From assembly GCA_035647435.1 (NCBI GenBank), contig DASRNM010000067.1:1-13857 (forward strand): a stretch of DNA of 13,857 nucleotides, read 5' to 3'. This document shows, piece by piece, positions 1 to 8,005 of this stretch; position 1 is the first letter of the stretch, and every line of letters starts with the position of its first letter. Source of the stretch: JAAZFZ01 sp035647435 (lineage in GTDB: Bacteria; Bacillota; Clostridia; Oscillospirales; Acutalibacteraceae). The notes below the pieces were generated by a model. It saw only the letters and a program-made list of their open reading frames with translations, ran no database searches and was not told where the DNA came from. A program made the position numbers and the translations under genes.

Positions 1-10
1 ATTTTTAATA

Positions 11-39
11 TTGAAGTGGAGTAAATCACCTAATATAAT
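11..39 (+). promoter_or_regulatory. Sigma70-type promoter of the sugar operon
   Basis: A -35 hexamer TTGAAG (11-16, four of six matches to consensus) and a perfect -10 hexamer TATAAT (34-39) are separated by exactly 17 bp. Transcription would begin near 46, giving an untranslated leader of about 70 nt before the GTG start of the RpiR gene. This is the only convincing plus-strand promoter before the downstream gene chain, so it probably drives the whole operon. One of the three TGGAGT repeats lies inside the spacer between the hexamers, which suggests repression by a bound regulator. The promoter is read directly from sequence; its activity is inferred. Confidence 0.72.
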
Positions 40-80
40 GTTGATAAACTCCAGAAAAACCATTAACTTATGGAGTGAAT
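17..80. repeat. Three TGGAGT-type repeats at 27-bp spacing (candidate operator)
   Basis: TGGAGTAAAT lies at 17-26 and TGGAGTGAAT at 71-80. An inverted copy, ATAAACTCCA (reverse complement TGGAGTTTAT), lies at 44-53. Unit starts are 17, 44 and 71, an exact 27-bp spacing. The first unit sits between the -35 and -10 hexamers, the second overlaps the expected transcription start, and the third is in the leader. The second and third units can also pair as a 6-bp hairpin with a 17-nt loop. Their position immediately before a regulator gene suggests an autoregulatory operator for the RpiR protein. The repeats are directly visible; the binding role is inference. Confidence 0.5.
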
Positions 81-114
81 TAAAAAAAATAAGGCTCAGG
101 GAGGAATAGTTATT

Positions 115-996
115 GTGGCGTTTATAGATAATATAAACAAAATCATACCGGTTGCACGTTTCTTATTGCCAACCCTATCGCCTTCTGAAAAGAAAGCTGC
201 GGAGTATCTGCTTGCGAATCCGCACAAAACAGTCTCAATGACGCTTGTCAGGTTTGCTAAAGAATCAGGGAGCAGTCAGGCATCTATTATCAGGTTATGT
301 AAAAGAATAGGTGTCAGTGGTTTTTCGGAGCTTAAATCCACTCTTGCGGTTCAGCTAGCTGTTGAAGACCAATATGAAACAGGTCTTGATAACCATCAAA
401 AAAGAAGCTTAGGCTCCGACATGATACAAATAATAAACACTGTTTTTAAAGAAAATATTAAAATTCTCAAAGAAACTTTTGCATTGGCAACGGACGAATA
501 TAACAGGGCATTCGAGGCGTTGCTAAGAGCAAAGAGAATAGGCTTTTTTGCAATTGGAGACGCAACAATTCCATGCCAATTTGCAAACTTCAAATTTAGA
601 AGGTTAGGCTATGATTGTTATGCGGAATTAGACTCGGATTTACAGGTTATATGTGCAAGCAACTTTAACGACGGAGATGTGGCAATCGCTGTTTCACACA
701 CGGGCAACACAACGCAGGTGAATGCGGCAATGGAGCTCGCACACAACAACGGTGCAACAACAATCGGGATAACTAAACGAGAGCGCTCGGACATGATTAA
801 GGTTTGCGATATAAAGCTTTTCACGGCAACGCCAGATATGACTGTCGGGCAAGAGGCGGTTGCAAGAAGAATCGCAGAACAGGCAATACTTGAAGCACTG
901 TATTTTGGAGTGCTTCAAAGCCGTGAACCCGAATCGCTCATAAAAATACAAAAAACTTCAAATGCAATGAAGTTAAACAAAAATCAACAGCAATAA
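115..996 (+). CDS. MurR/RpiR-family transcriptional regulator (HTH + SIS)
   Basis: This 293-residue protein has the standard two-domain layout of the RpiR family. An N-terminal helix-turn-helix occupies roughly residues 15-85, with the recognition region around SSQASIIRLCKRIG (53-66). A SIS phosphosugar-binding domain covers about 128-265, with the nucleotide-like loop IGDAT (147-151) and the SHTGNTT phosphate loop (194-200). Family members sense phosphorylated sugars and repress or activate catabolic operons. The GTG start at 115 is preceded by AGGGAGG (98-104) at suitable spacing. It is the first gene after the promoter and ends about 29 nt before the transketolase gene, so it is probably co-transcribed and autoregulated. 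The likely effector is a sugar phosphate made by one of the operon kinases; that is inference. Confidence 0.93.
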   Translation: MAFIDNINKIIPVARFLLPTLSPSEKKAAEYLLANPHKTVSMTLVRFAKESGSSQASIIRLCKRIGVSGFSELKSTLAVQLAVEDQYETGLDNHQKRSLGSDMIQIINTVFKENIKILKETFALATDEYNRAFEALLRAKRIGFFAIGDATIPCQFANFKFRRLGYDCYAELDSDLQVICASNFNDGDVAIAVSHTGNTTQVNAAMELAHNNGATTIGITKRERSDMIKVCDIKLFTATPDMTVGQEAVARRIAEQAILEALYFGVLQSREPESLIKIQKTSNAMKLNKNQQQ

Positions 997-1025
997 AATT
1001 TTCATCTAAATGCGAGGTGTTTTAT

Positions 1026-1961
1026 ATGGTCAGATCTTTTCGAGCTGCACTCAGCGATGTTCTTCTCAAATCCGCCAATGAAAACCCAAAAATTGTAGTG
1101 CTGAATGCCGACTCGGCAAGAGCTTTAAAGCTTTCTGAATTTGGTGAGAAGCACCCCGATAGACTTATAGGCTACGGAATAAGTGAAAGCGACATGGTCA
1201 CGGGCGCTGCAGGCATGAGCACAACGGGAATTATCCCGATTGTTGTAGGGTTTTCGATGTTTGTTTCAAACAAACCATTTGAACAAATAAGGCAATCAAT
1301 ATGTTATCCGAACCTAAATATTAAAATTATCGCCACCCATGCCGGTTTATGTGTCGGGCAGGATGGCGCAACACACCAGAACCTTGAAGATATCGCAGTG
1401 CTTAGAGCTTTGCCGAACATGAACATTTTAGTGGCGGCAGATGTCGCTCAAACCGAAAGTGCAATAGACACAATGATTAGAAATGACGGGCCGTTTTATT
1501 TGCGTTTAGGCAGAGATCTTGCACAGGATATTTACACAAACGGTTGCGAGGTAATTCCGGGTGGCTCAGACTTATTGCTTGAGGGTGATGATGTAACGAT
1601 TGTCGCAAGTGGGCTTATGGTTGAGCAGTCACTCAAGGCGGCAAAGCTTCTTAAAGACGAGGGTATAAAAGCAAGCGTAATGAACGCTTATAGTATAAAG
1701 CCGTTTGATGAGAAAAACTTGCTTGACCTTGCGAAAAAGACGAGGGCGATAGTAAGTGTTGAAGACCACACCGTTATCGGAGGGCTCGGTGGAGCAATTG
1801 CCGAGATTCTTTCAAGAAAATTGCCAACTGTGCTTGAATCTGTCGGTGTTAATGATGTTTTTGGTGAGTCGGGAAGCCAAGCGGAGCTTTATGAAAAATA
1901 CGGTTTGACGCCAAAAAGCATAGCCGAAGCGGCAAAAAGGGCAATTGCAAGAAAGGGGTAA
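1026..1961 (+). CDS. Transketolase C-terminal subunit, pair 1
   Basis: This 311-residue protein is the Pyr plus C-terminal half of a split transketolase. It pairs with the next gene to form a thiamine-diphosphate enzyme that transfers two-carbon ketol units. The Pyr domain spans about 1-165 and the transketolase C domain about 180-300. The Glu that activates ThDP is E54, in the unusual context GISESD where GIAEQN is typical. Acceptor-site residues are retained: H105 in the segment ATHAG, and D113 and H117 in GQDGATHQ. GPFYLRLGR (155-163) is also conserved. I chose ATG 1026 rather than the in-frame GTG at 1017, because GAGG (1014-1017) then lies 8 nt upstream. The C half precedes the N half here, the reverse of pair 2. 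The exact substrate is unknown; it may be specialised rather than housekeeping. Confidence 0.9.
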   Translation: MVRSFRAALSDVLLKSANENPKIVVLNADSARALKLSEFGEKHPDRLIGYGISESDMVTGAAGMSTTGIIPIVVGFSMFVSNKPFEQIRQSICYPNLNIKIIATHAGLCVGQDGATHQNLEDIAVLRALPNMNILVAADVAQTESAIDTMIRNDGPFYLRLGRDLAQDIYTNGCEVIPGGSDLLLEGDDVTIVASGLMVEQSLKAAKLLKDEGIKASVMNAYSIKPFDEKNLLDLAKKTRAIVSVEDHTVIGGLGGAIAEILSRKLPTVLESVGVNDVFGESGSQAELYEKYGLTPKSIAEAAKRAIARKG

Positions 1962-1968
1962 TTATAGT

Positions 1969-2808
1969 ATGTCTAGAGATATAGCTTATTTTAAAAAAAT
2001 AGCAAACGAGTTGCGTTTAAGCGTGCTTGAAATGGTTTATAACGCAAAATCTGGTCATATTGGCGGTTCATTTTCAATGATTGAAGTGCTGACAGCTCTT
2101 TATTTCGATGAGATGAAATATGACGCTAAAAATCCTAATTACCCTAAGCGTGACAGATTTGTTTTATCTAAAGGTCATACAGCACCGGCGTTATATGCTG
2201 TGCTCGCTCAGGCAGGCTTTTACCCAAAGGATTGGCTTATAAACTCATTCAGAGGCATTAATTCAAAGCTACAAGGTCACCCTGACATGAAACACACACC
2301 GGGCGTTGACATGACAAGTGGTTCACTCGGGATAGGTCTTTCCGCCGCATGTGGAATGGCACTCGGTGCAAAGGTGCAAAAAGAAAATTATTATATTTTT
2401 TGCATGATTGGTGATGGCGAAATTAATGAAGGACAAATTTGGGAAGCGGTGGCAACCGCTGCACATTACAAACTAAACAAATTGATTGCTTTTGTCGATA
2501 TAAACGGATTGCAAAACGACAACACAACAAAAATAGTAAAAGATATGGGGAATATTCCCGAAAAATGGAGAGCTTTCGGCTGGTCTGTTCAAGAGATTGA
2601 CGGTCATGACTTCAATCAAATTTTCCCCGCCATAGATAAAGCCAAAAAATCTAAAGATAAACCATCTGTAATTCTTATGCATACTGTTAAGGGGAAAGGT
2701 GTTTCGTTTATGGAGGACGTAGTGGCATGGCATGGAAACTGCCCAAAAGAGGAAGAATATGAGAATGCTAAGAAACAGTTAATGAAAAAATTCGATAGCA
2801 TTGCTTGA
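1969..2808 (+). CDS. Transketolase N-terminal (ThDP-binding) subunit, pair 1
   Basis: This 279-residue protein corresponds to the PP/ThDP-binding half of transketolase and should form the active enzyme with the preceding C half. Visible motifs are SGHIGGS (H30), SKGH (H70), GHPD (H104), GSLGIGLS, the Mg/ThDP motif beginning GDGEINEG (148-155) and ending at N179 in VDINGLQ, and the substrate-channel AWHG (H255). All expected catalytic histidines are present. ATG 1969 is preferred over an upstream in-frame TTG (1945) that would lie inside the previous gene, because AAGGGG (1953-1958) is 10 nt away. The intergenic gap is then 7 nt, implying translational coupling. It has exactly the same length as the pair 2 N subunit but clearly different sequence, so the two are old paralogues or separate acquisitions rather than a recent duplication. 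Confidence 0.92.
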   Translation: MSRDIAYFKKIANELRLSVLEMVYNAKSGHIGGSFSMIEVLTALYFDEMKYDAKNPNYPKRDRFVLSKGHTAPALYAVLAQAGFYPKDWLINSFRGINSKLQGHPDMKHTPGVDMTSGSLGIGLSAACGMALGAKVQKENYYIFCMIGDGEINEGQIWEAVATAAHYKLNKLIAFVDINGLQNDNTTKIVKDMGNIPEKWRAFGWSVQEIDGHDFNQIFPAIDKAKKSKDKPSVILMHTVKGKGVSFMEDVVAWHGNCPKEEEYENAKKQLMKKFDSIA

Positions 2809-2820
2809 GAGTGTGATTTA

Positions 2821-4335
2821 ATGTATAAAAATATTTTAATAGGTTGCGATATAGGCACTTCAAGCACTAAGGCCGTTGCAATGACTGCACAGGGGGAAAT
2901 GCTTGCAAGTTCAAGTGAGGGGTATGGAATAATAACGCAACACCCCTCATGGGCGGAGCAATGGCCCGATGTCTGGGCAGATGCCGCAATAAAAACCATT
3001 TCAGAGGTTGCAAAAAAAGTTGATACAAGCAAAATAGCGGGCATTTGTATAAGTGCGCTTTACGGTGGTTCAGGTGTTATGTGTGATGAAAAAATGGAAC
3101 CTATTCGTCCCACAATAATATGGATGGACAGGCGTGCACACGAAGAAAGTAAATGGATTGAGAAAGAAATAGGAGAAAAAACTATTTTTGACATTTCGGC
3201 AAACGGAATAGATTCATACTTCGGCTATGCAAAACTTCTGTGGGTTAAGAATCATGAACCTAAACTATTTGAAAGAATTAGGATGATTTTTCCAATTCAT
3301 AGTTACATTGTTTATCTATTAACGGGCAAAATAACAGTTGACTATTGCTCCGCAGGTAATATCGGTGGCATTTATGACTTTGATAAAAAGTGCTGGTCCG
3401 AAGAAATAGCGGAACGATTGTCAATAAAGCTGAATACACTGCCCAATAATTTTGGAATACCAACTAAAATTTCTGGAACACTAACAGAGAAATTTTCTCA
3501 AAAGCTCGGTATCCCGTCAGATGTTCCCGTTTGTTTTGGAACAGTCGATTGTGTGGCATCAATGTTAAGCGCAGGGATAGTTAGAAGCGGTGACAACGCG
3601 GCCGTTTTAGGAACATCATTGAACTGGGGATATATTAGCGAGGACAGACCGATAGACCCAAAGTTAATTTCTACACCGTATTATATAACTGATAAAAAAA
3701 TGAATTACACATACGGTGGAGCGTCAACCGCAGGAGCACTCCCGAGATGGTTTATGAATAACTTCATTAATGATGAATCATCTGACGCTTATAAAAGACT
3801 TGAAAAAGAGGTTGAGAAAAACATTCCCGTTGGCTCAGGTGGATTGATGGTTCTTCCATATTTTATGGGTGAGAGAACACCGATTTGGGACGAAAACGCA
3901 AGTGGTTTAATCATGGGTCTTTCGCTCATGCACACTAAAGAGCATATTTTCCGTGCGTTTTTGGAGTCTACCGCATATTCTTTGCTTGACATCATGAACT
4001 CTATGACTAACAAGGGCAAGTTAGAAAAACTTGTTTTGGTAGGCGGCGGTTCAAAATCACCGTTATGGAGAAAAATTTTTGCCGACGTAACGGGGCTACC
4101 AGTTTACACCCCGATAAACCCTGTTGAAGCCCCTTTAGGCGATGCATTTATGGCTGGACTTGCAACAGGACTTATCGCAAACACTCAAGAGATCGAAAAC
4201 TGGGTTAAGTTCAACCCTCCCGTTTTCCCTGACAGCGAAAACCATAAAAAATATTGCGAATTGTTCAAAGTTTACAAATCGCTCTATCCTTCTCTTAAGG
4301 GAGATATGAAAAAACTCAGGGAATTATCTTATTAA
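2821..4335 (+). CDS. FGGY-family carbohydrate kinase, xylulokinase-like
   Basis: This 504-residue ATP-dependent kinase has a full FGGY fold. The N-terminal domain carries the phosphate loop DIGTSSTK (10-17) and WMDRR (101-105). The probable catalytic base is D243 in GTVDCVAS. The C-terminal domain has GTS (264-266), PYFMGERTPIWD (346-357) and the adenosine motif GGGSKSPLWR (408-417). Overall pattern and length are nearest xylulokinase/gluconokinase-type members, so the substrate is probably a ketose such as a pentulose or tetrulose; FGGY specificity cannot be read reliably from motifs. Only a weak ribosome site (GAG within 2807-2813) precedes ATG 2821, 12 nt after the transketolase stop, suggesting coupling. 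In the D-apiose route a FGGY apulose kinase works next to a split transketolase, a plausible but unproven role here. Confidence 0.9.
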   Translation: MYKNILIGCDIGTSSTKAVAMTAQGEMLASSSEGYGIITQHPSWAEQWPDVWADAAIKTISEVAKKVDTSKIAGICISALYGGSGVMCDEKMEPIRPTIIWMDRRAHEESKWIEKEIGEKTIFDISANGIDSYFGYAKLLWVKNHEPKLFERIRMIFPIHSYIVYLLTGKITVDYCSAGNIGGIYDFDKKCWSEEIAERLSIKLNTLPNNFGIPTKISGTLTEKFSQKLGIPSDVPVCFGTVDCVASMLSAGIVRSGDNAAVLGTSLNWGYISEDRPIDPKLISTPYYITDKKMNYTYGGASTAGALPRWFMNNFINDESSDAYKRLEKEVEKNIPVGSGGLMVLPYFMGERTPIWDENASGLIMGLSLMHTKEHIFRAFLESTAYSLLDIMNSMTNKGKLEKLVLVGGGSKSPLWRKIFADVTGLPVYTPINPVEAPLGDAFMAGLATGLIANTQEIENWVKFNPPVFPDSENHKKYCELFKVYKSLYPSLKGDMKKLRELSY

Positions 4336-4395
4336 TGTATTCTATCCTGTAAAGTGGGATAAAATAAAAAAAACAATATTTAGGAGGAACTCACA

Positions 4396-5403
4396 ATGAA
4401 AAAGCATTCAAAACGAATTATTGCTTTATTGCTAACGCTTGTAATGGCAATGGCAATAGTCGGTTGTAACGGCAAAGATACCTTAACAACAGACGGCGAT
4501 GGCGTAGGAGTAAAGAACACAGCGGGATATGCTAAGGATGAATATAATCTTGTGTTTATTCCGAAGCTTGTTCATGAATGGTATGAAGAAGTAAAACTGG
4601 GTATCGATAAGGCAGTTGCAGAGCTTGCCCAAAAAGGTGTAAAAGTCAATTACACATGGGACGCCCCGGCAGATGCAATTGTTACCGACCAAATTGCAAA
4701 AATTGAATCGGCAGCAGCAAAGAAACCAGATGGAATTTCGATTGCTATTATTGATGCTTCAGCAACAACTACAGTTATCAATGAACTTGTTGCAAGTGGC
4801 ATAAATGTAAGCACATTTGACTGCGATGCTGTTGATTCTAACCGTCTGTATTATTGCGGACATTCAAAGAACTATGATGACGGTTTTGAAATGGCGGAAG
4901 TATTGGCAAAGGAACTCAACTATAAGGGCGATGTTGCTATTCTTGCAGGCACATTGAGCGCTATTAACCACCAAGAGCGTGTAGCAGGCTTTAAAGATGG
5001 AATTGCGAAGCATCCAGACATGAAAATTGTAGCCGAACAGGCAGATGAAGACTCCATTGAAACAGCTCTTTCGGTAACAGAAGGTTACCTCGCGGCATAT
5101 CCAAATCTTAAAGGCCTTATCGGTGTTAACGCAGCAAGCCCGATTGGTGCTGCCCGCGCTATCAAAGACGCAGGCAAAGCAGGCGAGATTCTTATTGTCG
5201 GCATGGTAGAAGACCAAGAAGCAATGAAATATGTTAAGGACGGAACTATCCTCTGTACACTTCGTCAGGCAGTGCCTACCTATGGATACAACAGCGTTTA
5301 CAATATGCTGTTAATTGCAGACGGAAAAACTCCGGACCCTGTTTTTGATGAAATTCCTGCACACTTTGTTACTTTGAAAAATGTTGACGATTTCTTAGAT
5401 TAA
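4396..5403 (+). CDS. Sugar ABC transporter substrate-binding lipoprotein (RbsB-like)
   Basis: This 335-residue protein is a type I periplasmic-binding-protein domain (ribose-binding fold) anchored as a lipoprotein. The N-terminus has basic residues (MKKHSKR), a hydrophobic stretch and a lipobox ending IVGC, with lipidation predicted at C24. The mature domain runs from about residue 50 to 330 and includes the hinge-region pattern around GVNAASPIGAARAIKDAG. It would capture the extracellular sugar and deliver it to the permease. The start is supported by AGGAGG (4382-4387) 8 nt before ATG. A stable stem-loop follows its stop codon, a common way to keep binding-protein mRNA abundant relative to the ATPase and permease. 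Its domain resembles the sensor of the LacI-type regulator at 12786-13805, as expected for related folds. Ligand unknown. Confidence 0.93.
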   Translation: MKKHSKRIIALLLTLVMAMAIVGCNGKDTLTTDGDGVGVKNTAGYAKDEYNLVFIPKLVHEWYEEVKLGIDKAVAELAQKGVKVNYTWDAPADAIVTDQIAKIESAAAKKPDGISIAIIDASATTTVINELVASGINVSTFDCDAVDSNRLYYCGHSKNYDDGFEMAEVLAKELNYKGDVAILAGTLSAINHQERVAGFKDGIAKHPDMKIVAEQADEDSIETALSVTEGYLAAYPNLKGLIGVNAASPIGAARAIKDAGKAGEILIVGMVEDQEAMKYVKDGTILCTLRQAVPTYGYNSVYNMLLIADGKTPDPVFDEIPAHFVTLKNVDDFLD

Positions 5404-5445
5404 TCATCAAAATGCAACTTTTGTTGTGTAATAAATCAGCGTATC

Positions 5446-5476
5446 GGGCAGCCCGCCCCCTAGGGTTTGGCTGCCC
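5446..5476 (+). promoter_or_regulatory. GC-rich intercistronic stem-loop between binding protein and ATPase
   Basis: GGGCAGCC (5446-5453) and GGCTGCCC (5469-5476) form a perfect 8-bp stem around a 15-nt loop. Within the loop CCC (5456-5458) can pair with GGG (5463-5465), extending the structure. It is the most GC-rich spot in an otherwise AT-rich spacer. No U-run follows, so it is not a standard intrinsic terminator. Its place directly after the binding-protein gene fits an mRNA-stabilising or partial-attenuation element that raises binding-protein output. Structure is seen; function is inferred by analogy. Confidence 0.6.
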
Positions 5477-5496
5477 ATTAAACTGGAGGAACAGCT

Positions 5497-6981
5497 ATGT
5501 CAAACAAAATCCTGAAAATGCAAAACATCTCAAAGCTTTTCCCCGGTGTTAAAGCTTTAGATAAAGTGAATTTTGAGGTCGAGACCGGTGAAATACATGG
5601 GCTAGTCGGTGAAAACGGTGCAGGAAAAAGCACTTTAATGAAGGTGCTCATGGGGATTTATAAAGCGGATGAAGGAAAAATAATCTTTAAAGATAAAATA
5701 GAAAACATTACATCACCATCTTATTCCACTTCAATAGGGATAGGTATGGTCCCACAGGAATTAAACCTAAACCCATATGTAAGTGCGGCAGAAAACATTT
5801 ACCTTGGCAATGAAATAAGAAATTCAGTAGGTGGAATTGATTGGAAAAAAACCAAGAGTGAAGCTTCAAAAATATTAAAAACAATTGGAATTAACATAGA
5901 CCCTTCTCGTATAGTCAACAGGTTGAGTGTTGCCCAGCGGCAACTGATTCAGATTGCCCGAGTTCTTGTAACGGGTGCTGATTTGCTCATTTTTGATGAG
6001 CCAACAGCGGCACTCACGATTTCAGAAACAGAGTTTTTATTGAATTTGATGTTGCAACTTAAAAAACAGGGGAAAAGCATTGTTTTTATAACACATCACC
6101 TTGAAGAGTTGATATCAACTACTGACCGTCTAACTATTATGCGTGACGGCTCTGTCGTGAAGGTGTCAAAAACAAGTGAAATCACGATTGACTCAATAAT
6201 CGAGCACATGGCAGGTAAAAAAATAGCAAAAATGCAACGTGCAGAGCGTGTTATTGGTGATGAAATCCTATTGAAAATAGAAGATTTTTCGCGTGGCAGT
6301 GAGTTCTCCGACGTTTCGTTTGAGGTTAAAAAGGGCGAAATCTTCGGAGTGGGCGGACTTGTAGGTTCGGGCAGAACAGAGCTTATGAATGCAATTTTCG
6401 GTCTCACCCATAAAAGCTCAGGTAAAATGATTTTTGAAGGCAAGGAAGTTACAATCAAATCACCGTCACATGCAATTAAACTCGGCATGGGTTATGTCCC
6501 TGAGGAGAGGCGTTTGCACGGCATATTTCCTATCCTTTCGGTTAGGGAAAACTTAGTAATTAGCATTTACGATAAAATTTCGAAAACAATGAGAATCCGA
6601 TACGGTGAGGCTGAAAAGGTCTCAAAAGAATATATTGGAAAAATAAGAATTAAAACTCCGAACACTTCAACACCGATTCAGAATCTTTCAGGTGGTAATC
6701 AACAAAAGGTTATTCTTTCACGTTGGCTTGCAAGAAATGTTAAACTTCTTGTTTTGGACGAGCCGACAAGGGGCATTGACGTTAATGCAAAGGGTGAAAT
6801 ATATAACCTTATTCGTGAGATTACGAAACAAGGAGTAACGGTAATCATCGTTTCTTCAGAGCATGAGGAGTTATTGCTGTTAACCGATAGGGTTATGATT
6901 ATGCATGAAGGAAAGGTCAAAGGCATCAAGGATACTGCTAACTTAAAACAGCAGGACATTCTTGAAGTTGCACTTAAATAA
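5497..6981 (+). CDS. Sugar ABC transporter double ATPase (RbsA/MglA-like)
   Basis: This 494-residue protein contains two fused ABC ATPase domains, as in ribose and galactose importers. Domain 1 has Walker A GENGAGKST (38-46), a slightly divergent signature LSVAQRQ, and Walker B LLIFDEPTAAL. Domain 2 has the degenerate Walker A region GLVGSGRTEL normal for this family, an intact signature LSGGNQQKV, Walker B LLVLDEPTRGID and the switch histidine in SSEHEEL. It powers uptake through the permease encoded next. Length is typical. GGAGG (5485-5489) sits 7 nt before ATG. It lies downstream of the intercistronic stem-loop, so it may be translated at a lower level than the binding protein. Confidence 0.95.
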   Translation: MSNKILKMQNISKLFPGVKALDKVNFEVETGEIHGLVGENGAGKSTLMKVLMGIYKADEGKIIFKDKIENITSPSYSTSIGIGMVPQELNLNPYVSAAENIYLGNEIRNSVGGIDWKKTKSEASKILKTIGINIDPSRIVNRLSVAQRQLIQIARVLVTGADLLIFDEPTAALTISETEFLLNLMLQLKKQGKSIVFITHHLEELISTTDRLTIMRDGSVVKVSKTSEITIDSIIEHMAGKKIAKMQRAERVIGDEILLKIEDFSRGSEFSDVSFEVKKGEIFGVGGLVGSGRTELMNAIFGLTHKSSGKMIFEGKEVTIKSPSHAIKLGMGYVPEERRLHGIFPILSVRENLVISIYDKISKTMRIRYGEAEKVSKEYIGKIRIKTPNTSTPIQNLSGGNQQKVILSRWLARNVKLLVLDEPTRGIDVNAKGEIYNLIREITKQGVTVIIVSSEHEELLLLTDRVMIMHEGKVKGIKDTANLKQQDILEVALK

Positions 6982-6994
6982 GGAGGTTACTTCT

Positions 6995-7981
6995 ATGGAA
7001 AAACAAGGCAAGACACTTTCAAAAAGAAATCGTTTTAGCTTTTTTGATATACCAACTGCAGGAATGATAACAATAGTGGTAATTGCTTTAAGCATTGCCT
7101 TAAGCATAATGAAACCATCATTTGCGTCACAATACAATATTTCAACATTGAGCAGAACAATTGCTTTCACAATCATAGTTGCATACGGTCAGACGCTTGT
7201 TCTTTTAACAAGTGGAATTGACCTGTCGGTTGCGGGCGTAGCAGGAATGTCAGGTATATTGGCGGCGTGGCTAATGGTCAACACAGGAATTAATCCTCTT
7301 GTATCCATTGTAATTGTTGTTGCATTTGCATTCTGCTGTGGCTGCGTTAACGGCGTACTTATTACAAGAATGGGCATGGTGCCCTTTGTTGTAACGCTGG
7401 CAACGGGCAGTATTTTTACAGGTATTATCTATGTTGTAACTAAGGGCTCACCGATTATGGGAATTCCTGAGGTTGCAACAAATCTTGGGCAGGGGATGTT
7501 GTTCGATGTTATCCCTTATCCAGCCATTGCGATGGCTATCATTGGTGCAATTCTAATATATCTTCTCAAATATACCCCCTTTGGCAGATACATTTATGCG
7601 GTCGGTGGAAATGAAGATGCCGCAAGGATTGCAGGAATCAAAGTCGCAAAGGTTACAACTATTGTCTACGGACTGTCGTCAACGATGGCAGCGATTGCAG
7701 GTATTCTTATAACAACACGTTTGGGCACTGCACAGCCGACAGTTGGCGCAAACTGGGTCATGCCGTCGGTAACGGCCGCATGTATTGGCGGTACATCTCT
7801 TGCAGGAGGGCGAGGCGGAATAGTCGGCACAATCGTCGGCGGAGTTTTCATGGGCATAATTTCAAATGCAATTGTTGTCATGGAGATTTCACCGTACTGG
7901 GAGCAGGTAATTATAGGTGTTGTAATACTGATAGCAATTGCTATTGACCGTTTTAAATCAATCAGAACAATAGAAGAATAA
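6995..7981 (+). CDS. Sugar ABC transporter permease (RbsC-like)
   Basis: This 328-residue integral membrane protein has about eight to ten hydrophobic segments. It carries RbsC-type landmarks: the TLVLLTSGIDLSVAGV segment near the N-terminus, the cytoplasmic loop FGRYIYAVGGNEDAARIAGI that couples to the ATPase, and the ACIGGTSLAGGRGG segment. It would form a homodimeric channel with the double ATPase and receive sugar from the lipoprotein. The start is ATG 6995, because AGGAGG (6981-6986) is 8 nt upstream. A longer in-frame TTG start at 6962 would overlap the ATPase gene and has no such support. The gap to the ATPase gene is 13 nt. The transporter is complete (binding protein, ATPase, permease) with no second permease gene needed. 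Confidence 0.94.
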   Translation: MEKQGKTLSKRNRFSFFDIPTAGMITIVVIALSIALSIMKPSFASQYNISTLSRTIAFTIIVAYGQTLVLLTSGIDLSVAGVAGMSGILAAWLMVNTGINPLVSIVIVVAFAFCCGCVNGVLITRMGMVPFVVTLATGSIFTGIIYVVTKGSPIMGIPEVATNLGQGMLFDVIPYPAIAMAIIGAILIYLLKYTPFGRYIYAVGGNEDAARIAGIKVAKVTTIVYGLSSTMAAIAGILITTRLGTAQPTVGANWVMPSVTAACIGGTSLAGGRGGIVGTIVGGVFMGIISNAIVVMEISPYWEQVIIGVVILIAIAIDRFKSIRTIEE

Positions 7982-8005
7982 GAATTCAAATAAGGAGCGT
8001 CAACG

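Noticed and set aside
2616..3044. Antisense open frame of 142 codons across the transketolase N/kinase junction
   Set aside because: It runs opposite two well-supported genes, has no ribosome site or recognisable domain, and is a shadow frame.
4343..4361. TATCC/GGATA hairpin between the first kinase and the binding-protein gene
   Set aside because: Only 5 bp of AU-rich stem with a 9-nt loop and an A-run rather than a U-run after it, so neither a terminator nor a convincing regulator.
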